Assembly: GCA_027620495.1 (NCBI GenBank)
Contig: JAQCEA010000007.1
Coordinates: forward strand, 31,498-95,497
Direction: 5' to 3'
DNA: 64,000 nucleotides
Source of the DNA: Pseudomonadota bacterium
Lineage (GTDB): Bacteria > Pseudomonadota > Alphaproteobacteria > Puniceispirillales > Puniceispirillaceae
Shown here piece after piece: positions 55,104-64,000 of the stretch (position 1 is its first letter; each line of letters begins with the position of its first letter). Both the position numbers and the translations under genes were made by a program. The notes under the pieces were generated by a model. The model was not told where the DNA came from. It made no database searches and saw nothing but the letters and a program-made list of their open reading frames with translations.

Positions 55104-56549
55104 ATGCCCGAAATGACATCTGACATTATTATCAAAGACCTTGTATCAATGCTTGGTATCAAAGCGGTTTTGCATCATGATGATGATACAGCCCCATTTC
55201 TGTCAGACTGGCATAGCCGCTATCATGGCAAAGCATATGCTGTTGCATTGCCAGAAACGACGGATCAGGTCTCGGCACTGCTTGCCTATGCCGATAAACA
55301 TAACATTATTGTTGTGCCGCAAGGCGGCAATACTGGCTTTATGGGCGGGGCCACACCCGATGCCAGCGGCCATACGATTCTGTTATCTCTGCGCCGCATG
55401 AATAAAATACGCCAGATTGACAAACAGAATATGTCAATGACGGTTGAGGCCGGCTGTATTTTGCAAACATTGCAAGATAGCGCTGATGATGCTGGCCTTT
55501 ATTTTCCGCTTAATCTGGCGGCCAAGGGAAGCTGTACCATTGGCGGCAATCTTGGCACCAATGCAGGGGGGTTAAATGTGGTGCGTTATGGCACCACACG
55601 GCAATTGACGCTTGGGCTAGAAGTTGTGCTGATGGGCGGCGAGGTTATCGAATTGCTCAGCGGCTTGCGCAAAGATAACACCGGCTATGATCTAAAAAAC
55701 CTGTTTATTGGTTCTGAAGGCACCTTGGGGGTGATCACCGCCGCCACCATGCGGTTATTTCCGAAACCAGTGGCAAGAAGCACCGCCTTTGCCGAGGTGC
55801 GCGACGTCAGCGCCGCTGTTGAACTTTTGCACCGGGTGCAAGCGGCATCTGGCGGCATGGTTGAGGCCTTTGAATTGATTCCAGCCGATATTCTGCATGT
55901 TTTATTTGAATATTTCCCAAAAATTCCCCAACCGCTGGCAACCATAGGCGCGATGAATGTGTTAATGGAAATTGGCAGCACAAACCCAGCCAGCAATCAG
56001 GTTGATGGCAATGGGAACACGCCTATCCGTCAAATTATGGAAGATGTGCTGGAGACAGCTTTTGAAGATGGGCTGGTCATTGATGCCACCATTGCCAGCA
56101 GTGATGCCCAGCGTGACGCCTTGTGGGATGTACGTGAAACCGCACCTGAATCCCATAAGCTTGCTGGCAAAGTGGCACGATCAGATGTGGCCCTGCCACA
56201 ATCTGCGATTGCCGATTTTTACGCGGAAATGGTAGCCGGGATAAAAGCCATCGACCCGAAAATACGTATTTGCGGCTATGGGCATTTGGGTGACGGCAAT
56301 TTGCATTTTAATCTTGTTCAAGCGGCTGGCGGCGACCCTGATTTTGACGCAAAAACACCAAAATTATATGATTTGCTCTATGGCAATATTGCCAAATATA
56401 ATGGGTCCATCAGTGCAGAACATGGCATCGGCCAGTTAAAGCGTGACCAGCTTGCCAAAGTGAAAAGCCCGGCGATCCTAAATACAATGCGATCAATTAA
56501 ATCTGCGTTGGACCCCAAAAATCTTATGAATCCGGGTAAAATCATTTAA
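55104..56549 (+). CDS. FAD-binding oxidoreductase (D-2-hydroxyacid/D-lactate dehydrogenase type)
   Basis: 481 residues of the VAO/PCMH FAD family. FAD is held by VVPQGGNTGFMGGATP, GSCTIGGNLGTNAGGLNVVRYG and GSEGTLGVITAATMRLFP; the C-terminal catalytic domain has GHLGDGNLHFNL (metal-binding His). Resembles D-2-hydroxyglutarate and D-lactate dehydrogenases; which substrate is open. Confidence 0.88.
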   Translation: MPEMTSDIIIKDLVSMLGIKAVLHHDDDTAPFLSDWHSRYHGKAYAVALPETTDQVSALLAYADKHNIIVVPQGGNTGFMGGATPDASGHTILLSLRRMNKIRQIDKQNMSMTVEAGCILQTLQDSADDAGLYFPLNLAAKGSCTIGGNLGTNAGGLNVVRYGTTRQLTLGLEVVLMGGEVIELLSGLRKDNTGYDLKNLFIGSEGTLGVITAATMRLFPKPVARSTAFAEVRDVSAAVELLHRVQAASGGMVEAFELIPADILHVLFEYFPKIPQPLATIGAMNVLMEIGSTNPASNQVDGNGNTPIRQIMEDVLETAFEDGLVIDATIASSDAQRDALWDVRETAPESHKLAGKVARSDVALPQSAIADFYAEMVAGIKAIDPKIRICGYGHLGDGNLHFNLVQAAGGDPDFDAKTPKLYDLLYGNIAKYNGSISAEHGIGQLKRDQLAKVKSPAILNTMRSIKSALDPKNLMNPGKII

Positions 56550-56601
56550 TATGATGTGAAACGGCTTTTGCCATAGCCCTTTTTTTTGAGGACGATTGCC
56601 A

Positions 56602-57153
56602 ATGCCCAAAAAACCATCAGATCAAGATGTATTGGCGTTTTGGTTTAGCGAAACACCGCCAGAATTTTGGTTTAAAAAAGATGCAGAATTTGACGCGCGC
56701 ATCGCGGATCAATTTGCAGAAACCGTGAAAGACGCCTTCGCCGGCAGATGCGATCATTGGGCAAATGACAGCGCCGGGTGTCTGGCTTTGATCCTTGTGC
56801 TTGACCAGTTTACCCGCAATATATTTCGTGGCAGCGCACGGGCATTTTCTGGTGATGACATGGCGTTGGCATTAAGCTTGCGGTGTGTAGAACGCGGTTA
56901 TATCAACCATCCAGATGAAAATTGGCGGCGCTTTATGTTAATGCCAATGATGCATAGCGAAGATTTAGCCATTCAAGAGGCATCACTTCCGCTGTTTCAG
57001 ACTCATGCAGGCAAATTGACCTATGATTATGCGGTCGCACATCGCGATATTATCGCTAGGTTCGGCAGATTTCCGCACCGCAATGCGATTTTAGGGCGAC
57101 CATCTACAGATGAAGAACGCTTGTTTTTAACGCAGCCCGGTTCATCATTTTAG
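56602..57153 (+). CDS. DUF924 family protein
   Basis: 183 residues. Features: DVLAFWFSETPPEFWFKKDAEFD, LDQFTRNIFRGSARAFSGD, RFMLMPMMHSED and HRDIIARFGRFPHRNAILGR. DUF924 proteins adopt a TPR-like helical fold; function unknown. ATG 56602 is used, with GAGGA ten bases before it; an upstream TTG adds two residues. Overlaps the convergent GT9 gene end by nine bases. Confidence 0.85.
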   Translation: MPKKPSDQDVLAFWFSETPPEFWFKKDAEFDARIADQFAETVKDAFAGRCDHWANDSAGCLALILVLDQFTRNIFRGSARAFSGDDMALALSLRCVERGYINHPDENWRRFMLMPMMHSEDLAIQEASLPLFQTHAGKLTYDYAVAHRDIIARFGRFPHRNAILGRPSTDEERLFLTQPGSSF

Positions 57154-58116
57154 CGGTCTTTGACCTACAGGCCCGCTGGTAAGAAGCTGTAAAGCGCCCG
57201 CGATATCACCAACGCTGACGTTACTGATTGGGGCGGCCCGCACCCAATCGCACCGCGGCCCAGTTGGGGCAGACATTTCAGGGTTTGTGTCTGGCCCCAT
57301 AACCATAATGGTCGGCGCGCCGGTTGCCGCGGCCAAAAACACCGGCCCAGTGTCATTTCCCACAACAAATGCCGCCGATGCCGATAATCTGGCAAGATCG
57401 GCAATGCTGGTTTGACCGCACAGGTTGATTGCGTCAGGTGCCAATGATTGTACCATTTCAACAACATCTCTATCTGCCGCTGTGCCGGTCAACATAACCG
57501 ATATATTGTCTTGGTGGCATGTTCTGGCCAGCGCGGCAAAATTTTCGGCAGGCCAGCGTTTTTGCGGTTTGGCAAGCGAACATCCCGGCACCAAAATCGC
57601 ATAAGGTTTTGTTAGGCCCGGCACCTGCCGCGTCCCCGCCTGATCAAGCAACCAGCCCATGTCATGGACAGCTTTTACGCCGCCAGCCATTTCTGCGGCG
57701 ATGCGCATGCGCTGGTCGTTATTTACGCCGGTAAAATCAGGACACGGGTCTGAACAGCCCGCGGCGGTGCCAATCCATCTTGTATCTGGCCGCGCAAAAA
57801 ACTGAAAATAGCGAGCTGTGCGCTGGCTGCATTGCAAATCGACAATCATATCCCAATTGTCGCGAATTAATTGACGCATCCGCCAACTTTCCTGCAGATG
57901 CAGAATGCTTGCGCGTCGATCGACAAGCACCTCATCAAACCATGGCATCATATGTGCCAATTCAACAAACGGTGCCGTGGTTAACAGGGCAATATGCGCA
58001 TCAGGGTGTCCGGCTCTAAGACTGGCAAATGCACCAAACCCTTGAACGATATCCCCTAATGCCCCATGCTTGATCACGAGCAGGCGTTGAGGGGATGATT
58101 TTGGATTGGCTTGCAT
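57145..58116 (-). CDS. Glycosyltransferase family 9 (heptosyltransferase-like)
   Basis: About 323 residues of the GT-B family of LPS heptosyltransferases. N-terminal LLVIKHGALGDIVQGFGAF (acceptor domain) and C-terminal GNDTGPVFLAAATGAPTIMVMGP (nucleotide-sugar site). Probably transfers a sugar to lipopolysaccharide in the inner membrane's cytoplasmic face. Start is ATG 58116 or a TTG at 58134. Divergent from the GT4-type gene at 58.2 kb. Confidence 0.85.
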   Translation of the reverse strand: MQANPKSSPQRLLVIKHGALGDIVQGFGAFASLRAGHPDAHIALLTTAPFVELAHMMPWFDEVLVDRRASILHLQESWRMRQLIRDNWDMIVDLQCSQRTARYFQFFARPDTRWIGTAAGCSDPCPDFTGVNNDQRMRIAAEMAGGVKAVHDMGWLLDQAGTRQVPGLTKPYAILVPGCSLAKPQKRWPAENFAALARTCHQDNISVMLTGTAADRDVVEMVQSLAPDAINLCGQTSIADLARLSASAAFVVGNDTGPVFLAAATGAPTIMVMGPDTNPEMSAPTGPRCDWVRAAPISNVSVGDIAGALQLLTSGPVGQRPLK

Positions 58117-58201
58117 TTCAGACAGCTCAGACAAAATTGCGAATAGTTAGGCGGCGACTTTAGTTTTTTGCCCCGACCGCCACTAACATATTGTATCCAG
58201 C

Positions 58202-59413
58202 GTGTGTTGCAATAGAATAGGACAGCTATCGGCCGCTGGCCATGTCTTTCATCATTTATGCGAAGCTTTGATTGTGCCCCTTACATCTGTATCACCCGCC
58301 CCAAAGATTGATATTTTGCTGCCCGCCAAAGAACGGTTCAGCCCGTCAAATGCCGGTGCCATATCTGGGGTTGTGCGCGATCTTGTGCAGGCAAGCCGGG
58401 CCGCAAAACAATTTCGCATTATTGGCACCGATGTAGAAACATCGCTGATGCCTGACCATTTTACCGGATTATTGCCGAAAATGCGCTGGCTGAATGGCCA
58501 CAATCTTGGCCTTGCCGCCGCCTATCTAGATTTGATTCGGAAAACTGGCGCACCAGATCTTGTAGAGGTGCATAGCCGCTGTCATGTTGCCCGGTATTTG
58601 GCACAGAAACGCCCAGCTTTGAATGTCACGCTCTATTTGCATAACGACCCCCGACAAATGAAAGGCGGACGTAGCGTCAGCGAACGCCGGTATTTGTTAC
58701 AAAAACTGGCCGGTATTATTTGCGTTTCGGATTATATCCTGAATTGCTTTTTGGATGGGCTTGATGATTGCGGCGATCTGGCATCAAAGGTTGGAGTGGC
58801 GCGCAACGGGGCGCATCGCTGGCTGAAACAGCCACCAACCAAAGAAAATTTTATTCTGTTGGCCGGGCGTATGGTACCAGAAAAAGGTATTTTGGAATGC
58901 GCCACGGCCATCGCGCAAGTGCTGCCGCAATACCCCGGGTGGGCGTTGATCATTGCGGGTGCCAAGCGGTTTGAAGAATCAGCCCCCGGCAGTTATGAAG
59001 AGAAGATCGCTACCGCTATCGCGCCACTGAAAGAACGGGCGAAGATGCTGGGCTTTATTCCGATAGCCGACATGCGGGATTGGCAAGCCCGTGCGGCAAT
59101 TTCCGCATGCCCATCTTTGTGGCACGACCCCATGCCAAAAGCTGTTCTTGAATCGCTTGCGGCCGGTTGCGCGTTAATCACAACCCGGCGCGGCGGCATA
59201 CCAGAGGCCGCTGAGGGCCGCGCTTTGATTATTGACGCACCAAGCGTTGCGAGTTTTGCTTATGGATTTGATAGGTTATTGGGCGATGCGGCTTTTCGGC
59301 AAAATTTACAACAGATCGCGTGGCAGGATTTCCCCTTTACCGATACAGCCATGGCCGAAGCCGCCGATCAATTACGTCTTCAGGCGTTAACCGATAGCAG
59401 GCGAAAAACATAG
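58202..59413 (+). CDS. Glycosyltransferase family 4-like
   Basis: Up to 403 residues; the family-like part begins PKIDILLPAKERFSPSNAGAIS, so the true start may be a GTG near 58274. GT-B fold with the C-terminal donor site ILLAGRMVPEKGILECATAIAQ and the Glu-rich ACPSLWHDPMPKAVLESLAAGCALITTRRGGIPE. Transfers a nucleotide-sugar, probably for LPS or other envelope glycan together with the GT9 neighbour. No start codon gives a strong ribosome site. Confidence 0.82.
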   Translation: MCCNRIGQLSAAGHVFHHLCEALIVPLTSVSPAPKIDILLPAKERFSPSNAGAISGVVRDLVQASRAAKQFRIIGTDVETSLMPDHFTGLLPKMRWLNGHNLGLAAAYLDLIRKTGAPDLVEVHSRCHVARYLAQKRPALNVTLYLHNDPRQMKGGRSVSERRYLLQKLAGIICVSDYILNCFLDGLDDCGDLASKVGVARNGAHRWLKQPPTKENFILLAGRMVPEKGILECATAIAQVLPQYPGWALIIAGAKRFEESAPGSYEEKIATAIAPLKERAKMLGFIPIADMRDWQARAAISACPSLWHDPMPKAVLESLAAGCALITTRRGGIPEAAEGRALIIDAPSVASFAYGFDRLLGDAAFRQNLQQIAWQDFPFTDTAMAEAADQLRLQALTDSRRKT

Positions 59414-59523
59414 ATAGAGACAGAGTCAAACGTCTAGATTCAATAGACATGAAGGCTAAAAAACGTTAGCCATGATGGAGTGTCTGTTTGGTTTATATCG
59501 ACAGGGTAAGATAAAGGGCCGCT

Positions 59524-61689
59524 ATGTCTGTGAAATTTGGTGTAAAGGCAATATTTGTTGCGCTTGCGCTTGTCTTTGTTACCGGGCAAATGCGCGCCTT
59601 TGCAGACGACAAACCCATTTCATTTGAAGCTGACAATGTGGTTGTTAATCAGGCAGATGGCAGTTTGCTCGCCACTGGCAATGTACTGCTGGAACAAGCT
59701 GGCAGCACGCTTAAGGCAGATGAAGTCACCTATTATCAGCAAACTGACCGAGCGGTGGCGCGCGGCAATGTCATTCACACCGATGCTGATGGCACGGTTT
59801 CACGTGCCAATTTTATGGAATTGGAAACAGAATTCACCCATATCGTTGCTGAAACCTTGATTAGCCAATTTGTGTCTGGCGACTGGATGGCCGCCGATCA
59901 TGCTGACCGCATCGCTGGTGACAAAGCGGTCTTTGAAACAAGCCGCTTTACCCCGTGTAATTGTGATTTTGTGAATGGTGAAAAACCTTTGTGGGATATT
60001 CGGGCAAGCCAGTCCGTGCGCAATGAAAAAACCAAGACAATCACACATTTTAACCTGCGCATGCATGTGCTGAATCTGCCGATTTTTTATCTGCCCTATT
60101 TGTCTCATCCAGATTGGACAGTGCGCCGGCGGTCAGGGTTTTTAACGCCAAGCTTTATGATCAGTTCTGATTTTGGTTTTACCCCCTCAATCCCTTATTT
60201 TCAGGTGATTGACGATACCAAAGATGTGCAATTTAACCTGTATAAATATCAATATCGGGGCGCGGCTGTAAAAACCAAATACCGGCAATTATGGGACCAA
60301 TCAGCGTTTCAGGCCAACATATATACAGCGCGTGTCGAAACCTACAAAGCAGAGCGTGAAACAGTTGGCGCTGTTGACGCGTCATTTACCAGCACCATTG
60401 GCAATGATTGGAACATCAATACCAGACTGGTTCGATCAAGCCAGGACACATTTTTGCGGCGTTATAAATTCAATACCGAAACCTCGCTGAAATCCAGCGC
60501 TACCGCCGAACGTATTGTGAATGATCGCTATTACTATATCGAAGCCTCTGATCGGCAATCGCTCACAACAGCCAATAAAAACACAAATGAACCTACCATC
60601 CTGCCGCATGTTTTTTATGAAAAGACTCAAAAAGGCTGGCGACCACAGCAACAATTGCGCACCGAAATCAGCGCCTTGCAACTCGATAATGATCAAGATC
60701 ATGATTATGCGCGTTGGAGCAGTGTTTTCGAGGTTGCAGAAGATATCCCGTTAACCAAAGGGATTGGCAATTATAACGCCAGTCTGATGGCCAGTTACTA
60801 CGAAATACATAACCAATCCAGCACCGCCAGCACAAAGCTAGGGACGGTTGCGCACACCAATCCATCCTTTTCACTTGGCTGGCGCATGCCAGTTGCCGTA
60901 ACTGGTTTTGGGCGCATGGCGATGATCGAACCAAAGGCACAGGTGACCTATGTTGGCGGCAATGACCGAACCGATGATATTCCAAATCGTGACGCGGCCG
61001 AATATCGTATTGATGAGGCGAATTTGTTTTTGCAACACCGCTATCAGGGCAAAGATTATATTTTACCCGGCACACGCGTTGATGCCGGGGTGGGTGCCAC
61101 AGCGAACGACCAATATCTTGGCAATGTTGCCGCATTTGCCGGTATAAGCCGGCGGTTATCCGGCACCCCGTCTGCCGGGCTAAACGCCAATCAAGATGAT
61201 ATTTATTCAGACTATGTTGCCAGTTTGTCGATGTCACCTGCTGGCCTTATCGATATCCGCTGGTCCGGACGGATGTCATCGCATGATTTCACCCTCAATG
61301 AGTCAAAAACCGTGGCGTCAACCAGATTTGGGGCTGGCTATCTCAATTTGACGCATAGCCAGCTCAGCCAAGCTTATTTTGCCAGTGGTGAAGATGACCG
61401 CGAAGAATTATCAGCCACGCTTGGACAAACCATTGGCGCGGGATGGTCGTTAACAGCCAACCAAATTTGGGACCTATCCTATGGGAAAACAGTTCGGGAA
61501 AAGACCACAGCGGCGCTCAACTGGTCTGGTGGACCACAAGATTGCCTCACATTGACAGTGAATTATGAACATGACCCGAATAGTGACCGCGATATTGGCG
61601 CCGTTGATCAGATCAATTTTGTGCTAAGTTTCAAACATCTTGGCGCATTGTCTCAGGATACCATTGCCGGACTGGCGGGCGGCGAGTAA
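59524..61689 (+). CDS. lptD: LPS assembly protein LptD
   Basis: Outer-membrane beta-barrel that inserts LPS into the outer leaflet. 721 residues. Signal peptide 1-28 (FVALALVFVTGQMRAFA then DD), the OstA/LptA-like domain (ISFEADNVVVNQADGSLLATGNV, about 32-160), and a long barrel domain with YLPYLSHPDWTVRRRSGFLTPSF. Cys pair CNC near 143-145 and one in GPQDCLTL may form the disulfides of maturation. Preceded by two glycosyltransferase genes of LPS-like type. Confidence 0.93.
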   Translation: MSVKFGVKAIFVALALVFVTGQMRAFADDKPISFEADNVVVNQADGSLLATGNVLLEQAGSTLKADEVTYYQQTDRAVARGNVIHTDADGTVSRANFMELETEFTHIVAETLISQFVSGDWMAADHADRIAGDKAVFETSRFTPCNCDFVNGEKPLWDIRASQSVRNEKTKTITHFNLRMHVLNLPIFYLPYLSHPDWTVRRRSGFLTPSFMISSDFGFTPSIPYFQVIDDTKDVQFNLYKYQYRGAAVKTKYRQLWDQSAFQANIYTARVETYKAERETVGAVDASFTSTIGNDWNINTRLVRSSQDTFLRRYKFNTETSLKSSATAERIVNDRYYYIEASDRQSLTTANKNTNEPTILPHVFYEKTQKGWRPQQQLRTEISALQLDNDQDHDYARWSSVFEVAEDIPLTKGIGNYNASLMASYYEIHNQSSTASTKLGTVAHTNPSFSLGWRMPVAVTGFGRMAMIEPKAQVTYVGGNDRTDDIPNRDAAEYRIDEANLFLQHRYQGKDYILPGTRVDAGVGATANDQYLGNVAAFAGISRRLSGTPSAGLNANQDDIYSDYVASLSMSPAGLIDIRWSGRMSSHDFTLNESKTVASTRFGAGYLNLTHSQLSQAYFASGEDDREELSATLGQTIGAGWSLTANQIWDLSYGKTVREKTTAALNWSGGPQDCLTLTVNYEHDPNSDRDIGAVDQINFVLSFKHLGALSQDTIAGLAGGE

Positions 61690-61720
61690 CACCAACCGAC
61701 AAAACCGATTTTATATGCTA

Positions 61721-62326
61721 TTAGGCAGACGGGGCATAAACGAGCGCCGCCAACACCACTAAAATAGTGAGCAATATCATAAGCTTTGCAAGGCGCTGGT
61801 TATACGCGAAACTCTTGCCAAGATAGGCACCAAGTGCGCACCATAAGCTGTGAAACACCAGCTGGCAGAGCGCAAAACTCAGCATAACCAAGGGTAATTG
61901 CAGGCTGAAATCTCCTAAAGCTGGGGCAAAATGCCCCCATGCTAACACCACCATAACCCACGCCTTTGGGTTGAGCGGATGCACAATCACGCCATCACGA
62001 AACCGGAATTTTACCGCGGGGTTTTGATGCTGATTTCTAGCAGGGTTGACTGAGCGGGGCCATGACCGTACGGCCAGCCATATCATGTAACTGGCACTGG
62101 CATAGCTGAATGCTGTTTGCAGAACCGGATCGGCGGTAAGCACAACGCCAAAGCCAAAGCCAATGAAAAGATTAAGGCCTATTTTGCCAACAATCAGACC
62201 AGCAATAAATCCGGTGCATCCCCGCAACCCTTGCGTTACCCCCGCCAGCATGGCCACAAGATTGGCCGGCCCGGGCGTGCCAACCATAAAGGCGATAAAC
62301 CCTAAAAGGGCAAGATAGGCGGTCAT
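61721..62326 (-). CDS. LysE/RhtB family amino-acid exporter
   Basis: 201 residues, about six membrane segments. Family start MTAYLALLGFIAFMVGTPGPANL with the conserved TPGPAN, then GFIAGLIVGKIGLNLF and HPLNPKAWVMVVLAWGHF. Exports amino acids such as lysine or homoserine lactone; substrate unknown. Confidence 0.88.
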   Translation of the reverse strand: MTAYLALLGFIAFMVGTPGPANLVAMLAGVTQGLRGCTGFIAGLIVGKIGLNLFIGFGFGVVLTADPVLQTAFSYASASYMIWLAVRSWPRSVNPARNQHQNPAVKFRFRDGVIVHPLNPKAWVMVVLAWGHFAPALGDFSLQLPLVMLSFALCQLVFHSLWCALGAYLGKSFAYNQRLAKLMILLTILVVLAALVYAPSA

Positions 62327-62364
62327 ATGATGCGTTTTTCTTTTGTGGCATAAATAGACTGGGC

Positions 62365-62784
62365 CTACTGGTCTTCGATCAGCCGTTTGCCGCAGTAATA
62401 AACACTTTCTTCTTGATATCCAAGATCATCATAAAATTTTATGACCGCCTCATTATCGCGGCGCACACATAAATTGATTTTTGGACATTCAAGTGACAGC
62501 AAAAAAGCCTCAGCGGTTTGCATCAACGCACGACCATACCCCTTACCTGCAACAGCCGGGTCAACAGCCAAATAATTGATACTGCCGCGATGCCCATCAT
62601 AACCAACCATAATCGTGGCAATCAGCTTGCTGGCATCGTGACCAACAAAAAATTTACCGTTTTTATCCGTTTGTTTACGCAAAATATCTTTATAGGGGTC
62701 GTTCCAAGGCCGCGTTAGACCGCACCGCTGCCACAGCGCGACGACATCTTTGATTTGGCTATCTTGAAATTCAGAAATTTGCAT
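62365..62784 (-). CDS. GNAT family acetyltransferase (YpeA-like)
   Basis: 139 residues with the GNAT core: FVGHDASKLIATIMVGYDGHRGSINYLAVDPAVAGKGYGRALM (acetyl-CoA site, read in pieces) and FYDDLGYQEESVYYCGKRL. The start ISEFQDSQIKDVVALWQRCGLTRPWNDPYKDI is the YpeA subfamily pattern. Acceptor unknown. Confidence 0.88.
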   Translation of the reverse strand: MQISEFQDSQIKDVVALWQRCGLTRPWNDPYKDILRKQTDKNGKFFVGHDASKLIATIMVGYDGHRGSINYLAVDPAVAGKGYGRALMQTAEAFLLSLECPKINLCVRRDNEAVIKFYDDLGYQEESVYYCGKRLIEDQ

Positions 62785-62833
62785 TTTTTGCCTATTTGTT
62801 CAGTCACAAAACTGTCTGTCTTTACTATGCGAG

Positions 62834-63418
62834 CTAGACATATTTGTGTTCTGGGTGATTTCTCAATGTTTCATTCTGTACAGTATCTCCCCACAACTGT
62901 GATTTTGACAATGCGGCAACACACGCAAACCTAATGGGCGAGTGTGGTATAGCAGTGCCATTCAACATCACACCCATCCATCCAAAGGGATATTCTGGCG
63001 GGTATGGTGGAACAAACGCACGACCAATTTCTTCGTCAAACCCAAACCGTCTATAGTAATCGGGGTCTCCATAGACCAGCAAAACACCAGCACCTGCTTT
63101 GGTGAGCCTATCGATTCCATTGTTGATGAGGCTTGAACCGACACCTTGTTTTTGATGTTCTGGAGACACAGCAAGTGGCGAGAGAATATATCCAGAAAGG
63201 TCAGTTTCAGATTTTAAAAATATCGGACTGAAAGACACATAGCCAATGATCTGATGATCAACCTCGGCAACCCATGACTGAATTGACGGGCTGGCAGTTT
63301 CTGTTAAGAGGTCAAAAGCAAACTTGCTAATGATTTTGTTCTCCTCATCGGAAAACGCCGTCTCAACAACTTTCTGGATGGCATCTAAATCTGTTTCTTG
63401 AGCAAGATTAATGTTCAT
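62834..63418 (-). CDS. GNAT family N-acetyltransferase (YhbS-like)
   Basis: 194 residues. N-terminal INLAQETDLDAIQKVVETAFSDEE, acetyl-CoA site LAVSPEHQKQGVGSSLINNGIDRL, and GDPDYYRRFGFDEEIGRAF, typical of the YhbS group of small-molecule or tRNA-like acetyltransferases. Codon use looks more AT-rich than in the core genes to the left. Its start overlaps the remnant on the same strand. Confidence 0.88.
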   Translation of the reverse strand: MNINLAQETDLDAIQKVVETAFSDEENKIISKFAFDLLTETASPSIQSWVAEVDHQIIGYVSFSPIFLKSETDLSGYILSPLAVSPEHQKQGVGSSLINNGIDRLTKAGAGVLLVYGDPDYYRRFGFDEEIGRAFVPPYPPEYPFGWMGVMLNGTAIPHSPIRFACVAALSKSQLWGDTVQNETLRNHPEHKYV

Positions 63419-63542
63419 TATTTTTATTCAACCATTGAGCAATCTTCCGATAGCCCATGCCTACGTCATGCGTGCCTTCAAAGATTTCAAATAACAGCTC
63501 TTGCTGATCAGAATATTGCGAATGCCAGAGGCATGATGCCAT
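63408..63542 (-). pseudogene. Possible remnant of a recombinase (C-terminal-type motif)
   Basis: A 44-codon minus-strand frame ending at TAA 63410-63408 reads, in its second half, ELLFEIFEGTHDVGMGYRKIAQWLN. The GYRKIAxxLN pattern is common in the helical part of serine site-specific recombinases, but here it stops where the usual continuation should begin. There is no recognisable ribosome site. The end overlaps the start of the GNAT gene by about eleven bases. I give this weak support only. Confidence 0.3.
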
Positions 63543-63648
63543 CAGTGTCACTGTACAACAAAGAAATCCCTGTAGAAAATGCCGTCCGCTGGAAACTATT
63601 CCACGGTGACCGCTATATTCAAGTTGCGGCGCTGGTCACCAATTATTC

Positions 63649-64000
63649 TTAACATGACAGTTGTTCAATGACCCAAGGTGCGTCTGAGTCACTCGGAAAA
63701 ATAGGATAATGCACTTTGATAACAGTATCGTTCTCAGCAATCATTGTAACTCGTTTTAGCAATCTCATACCTTTTACCTCAAATGTTGGAAGTTTCATTA
63801 CCTCACAGAATTTGAAATTTTCATCACTCAGCACTAAAAACGGCAAGTGAAGTCGCTCCGCCATTTCTTTCTGATATTCGTTATTCTGTGTGCTCATCCC
63901 AAATACATCTGCACCAAGCAGAGACAATTCAGCATGGTGATCTCTGAATGAGCAACTCTGAGGGGTGCAACCTCTAGCGCCTGGAATTTCATCCCAACCT
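63649..64000 (-). CDS. Peroxiredoxin (AhpC/TSA; PrxQ-like), 5' end cut by window edge
   Basis: At least 117 residues open to the window edge. Beginning GWDEIPGARGCTPQSCSFRDHHAELS then LLGADVFGMSTQNNEYQKEM, it has the peroxidatic Cys in GCTPQSC and the second Cys five residues on, the PrxQ/BCP arrangement that forms an intramolecular disulfide. The rest, LPFLVLSDENFKFCEVMKLPTFEV, is the thioredoxin-fold core. Reduces hydroperoxides. The true start is outside the window. Confidence 0.8.
   Translation of the reverse strand, partial: GWDEIPGARGCTPQSCSFRDHHAELSLLGADVFGMSTQNNEYQKEMAERLHLPFLVLSDENFKFCEVMKLPTFEVKGMRLLKRVTMIAENDTVIKVHYPIFPSDSDAPWVIEQLSC

Overview
This window looks like a stretch of an alphaproteobacterial chromosome with moderate GC. 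The gene orders are those classically found in that class: fabD-fabG-acpP-fabF-mltG-gmk, rpsF-rpsR-rplI-dnaB-alr-(mlaEF)-radA-cvpA-purF, purB-purC-purS-purQ-purL-bolA-grxD, and gltX-cysS-cimA-trmJ-rpsD. The free-living, marine-type core gene content fits a SAR116/Puniceispirillum-like lineage. That lineage is an inference from gene content and style, not a measured relationship.

Layout. Positions 1-5.1 kb (minus strand) hold the fatty-acid synthesis cluster running into the cell-wall enzyme MltG and guanylate kinase. Positions 5.2-15.6 kb (plus) hold ribosomal proteins S6, S18 and L9 with a strong terminator, then replicative helicase, alanine racemase, the lipid-transport ABC pair MlaE/MlaF, RadA, CvpA, PurF and an SDR. 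Positions 15.5-25.6 kb are a mixed housekeeping region: MnmC, a cyclopropane-fatty-acid synthase gene broken by an in-frame stop, YcgN-like protein, GST, flavin reductase-like protein, an HD hydrolase, small cysteine-rich and membrane proteins, tRNA-Leu(TAA) with a truncated integrase beside it, rhomboid protease and a CinA-type protein. Positions 25.8-33.8 kb hold methionine aminopeptidase, RadC, the de novo purine operon and the Fe-S/redox pair BolA/monothiol glutaredoxin. Positions 33.8-46.5 kb (minus) hold rpsD, TrmJ, citramalate synthase, the Cys and Glu tRNA synthetases, NAD synthetase, a nicotinate phosphoribosyltransferase, class II DAHP synthase and glutathione reductase. Positions 46.6-61.7 kb hold hypothetical proteins, acetoacetyl-CoA synthetase, an EamA exporter, cytochrome c' and b561, a DNA glycosylase, SRAP protease, Sua5, an FAD dehydrogenase, two glycosyltransferases and LptD. 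The last 2.3 kb carries a LysE exporter, two GNAT acetyltransferases, a probable recombinase remnant and a truncated-by-window peroxiredoxin.

Most of the window is ordinary core genome. I found no clearly new multi-gene system. The points worth a second look are the nonsense-interrupted cfa gene, the integrase scar at tRNA-Leu, regulatory-looking DNA at rpsF and rpsD (a perfect tandem duplication at a promoter; a perfect palindrome inside a promoter spacer), several short tandem duplications in or beside genes, and a few unrecognised or very small proteins. All functional calls rest on motifs and gene order read by eye; no database search was run.
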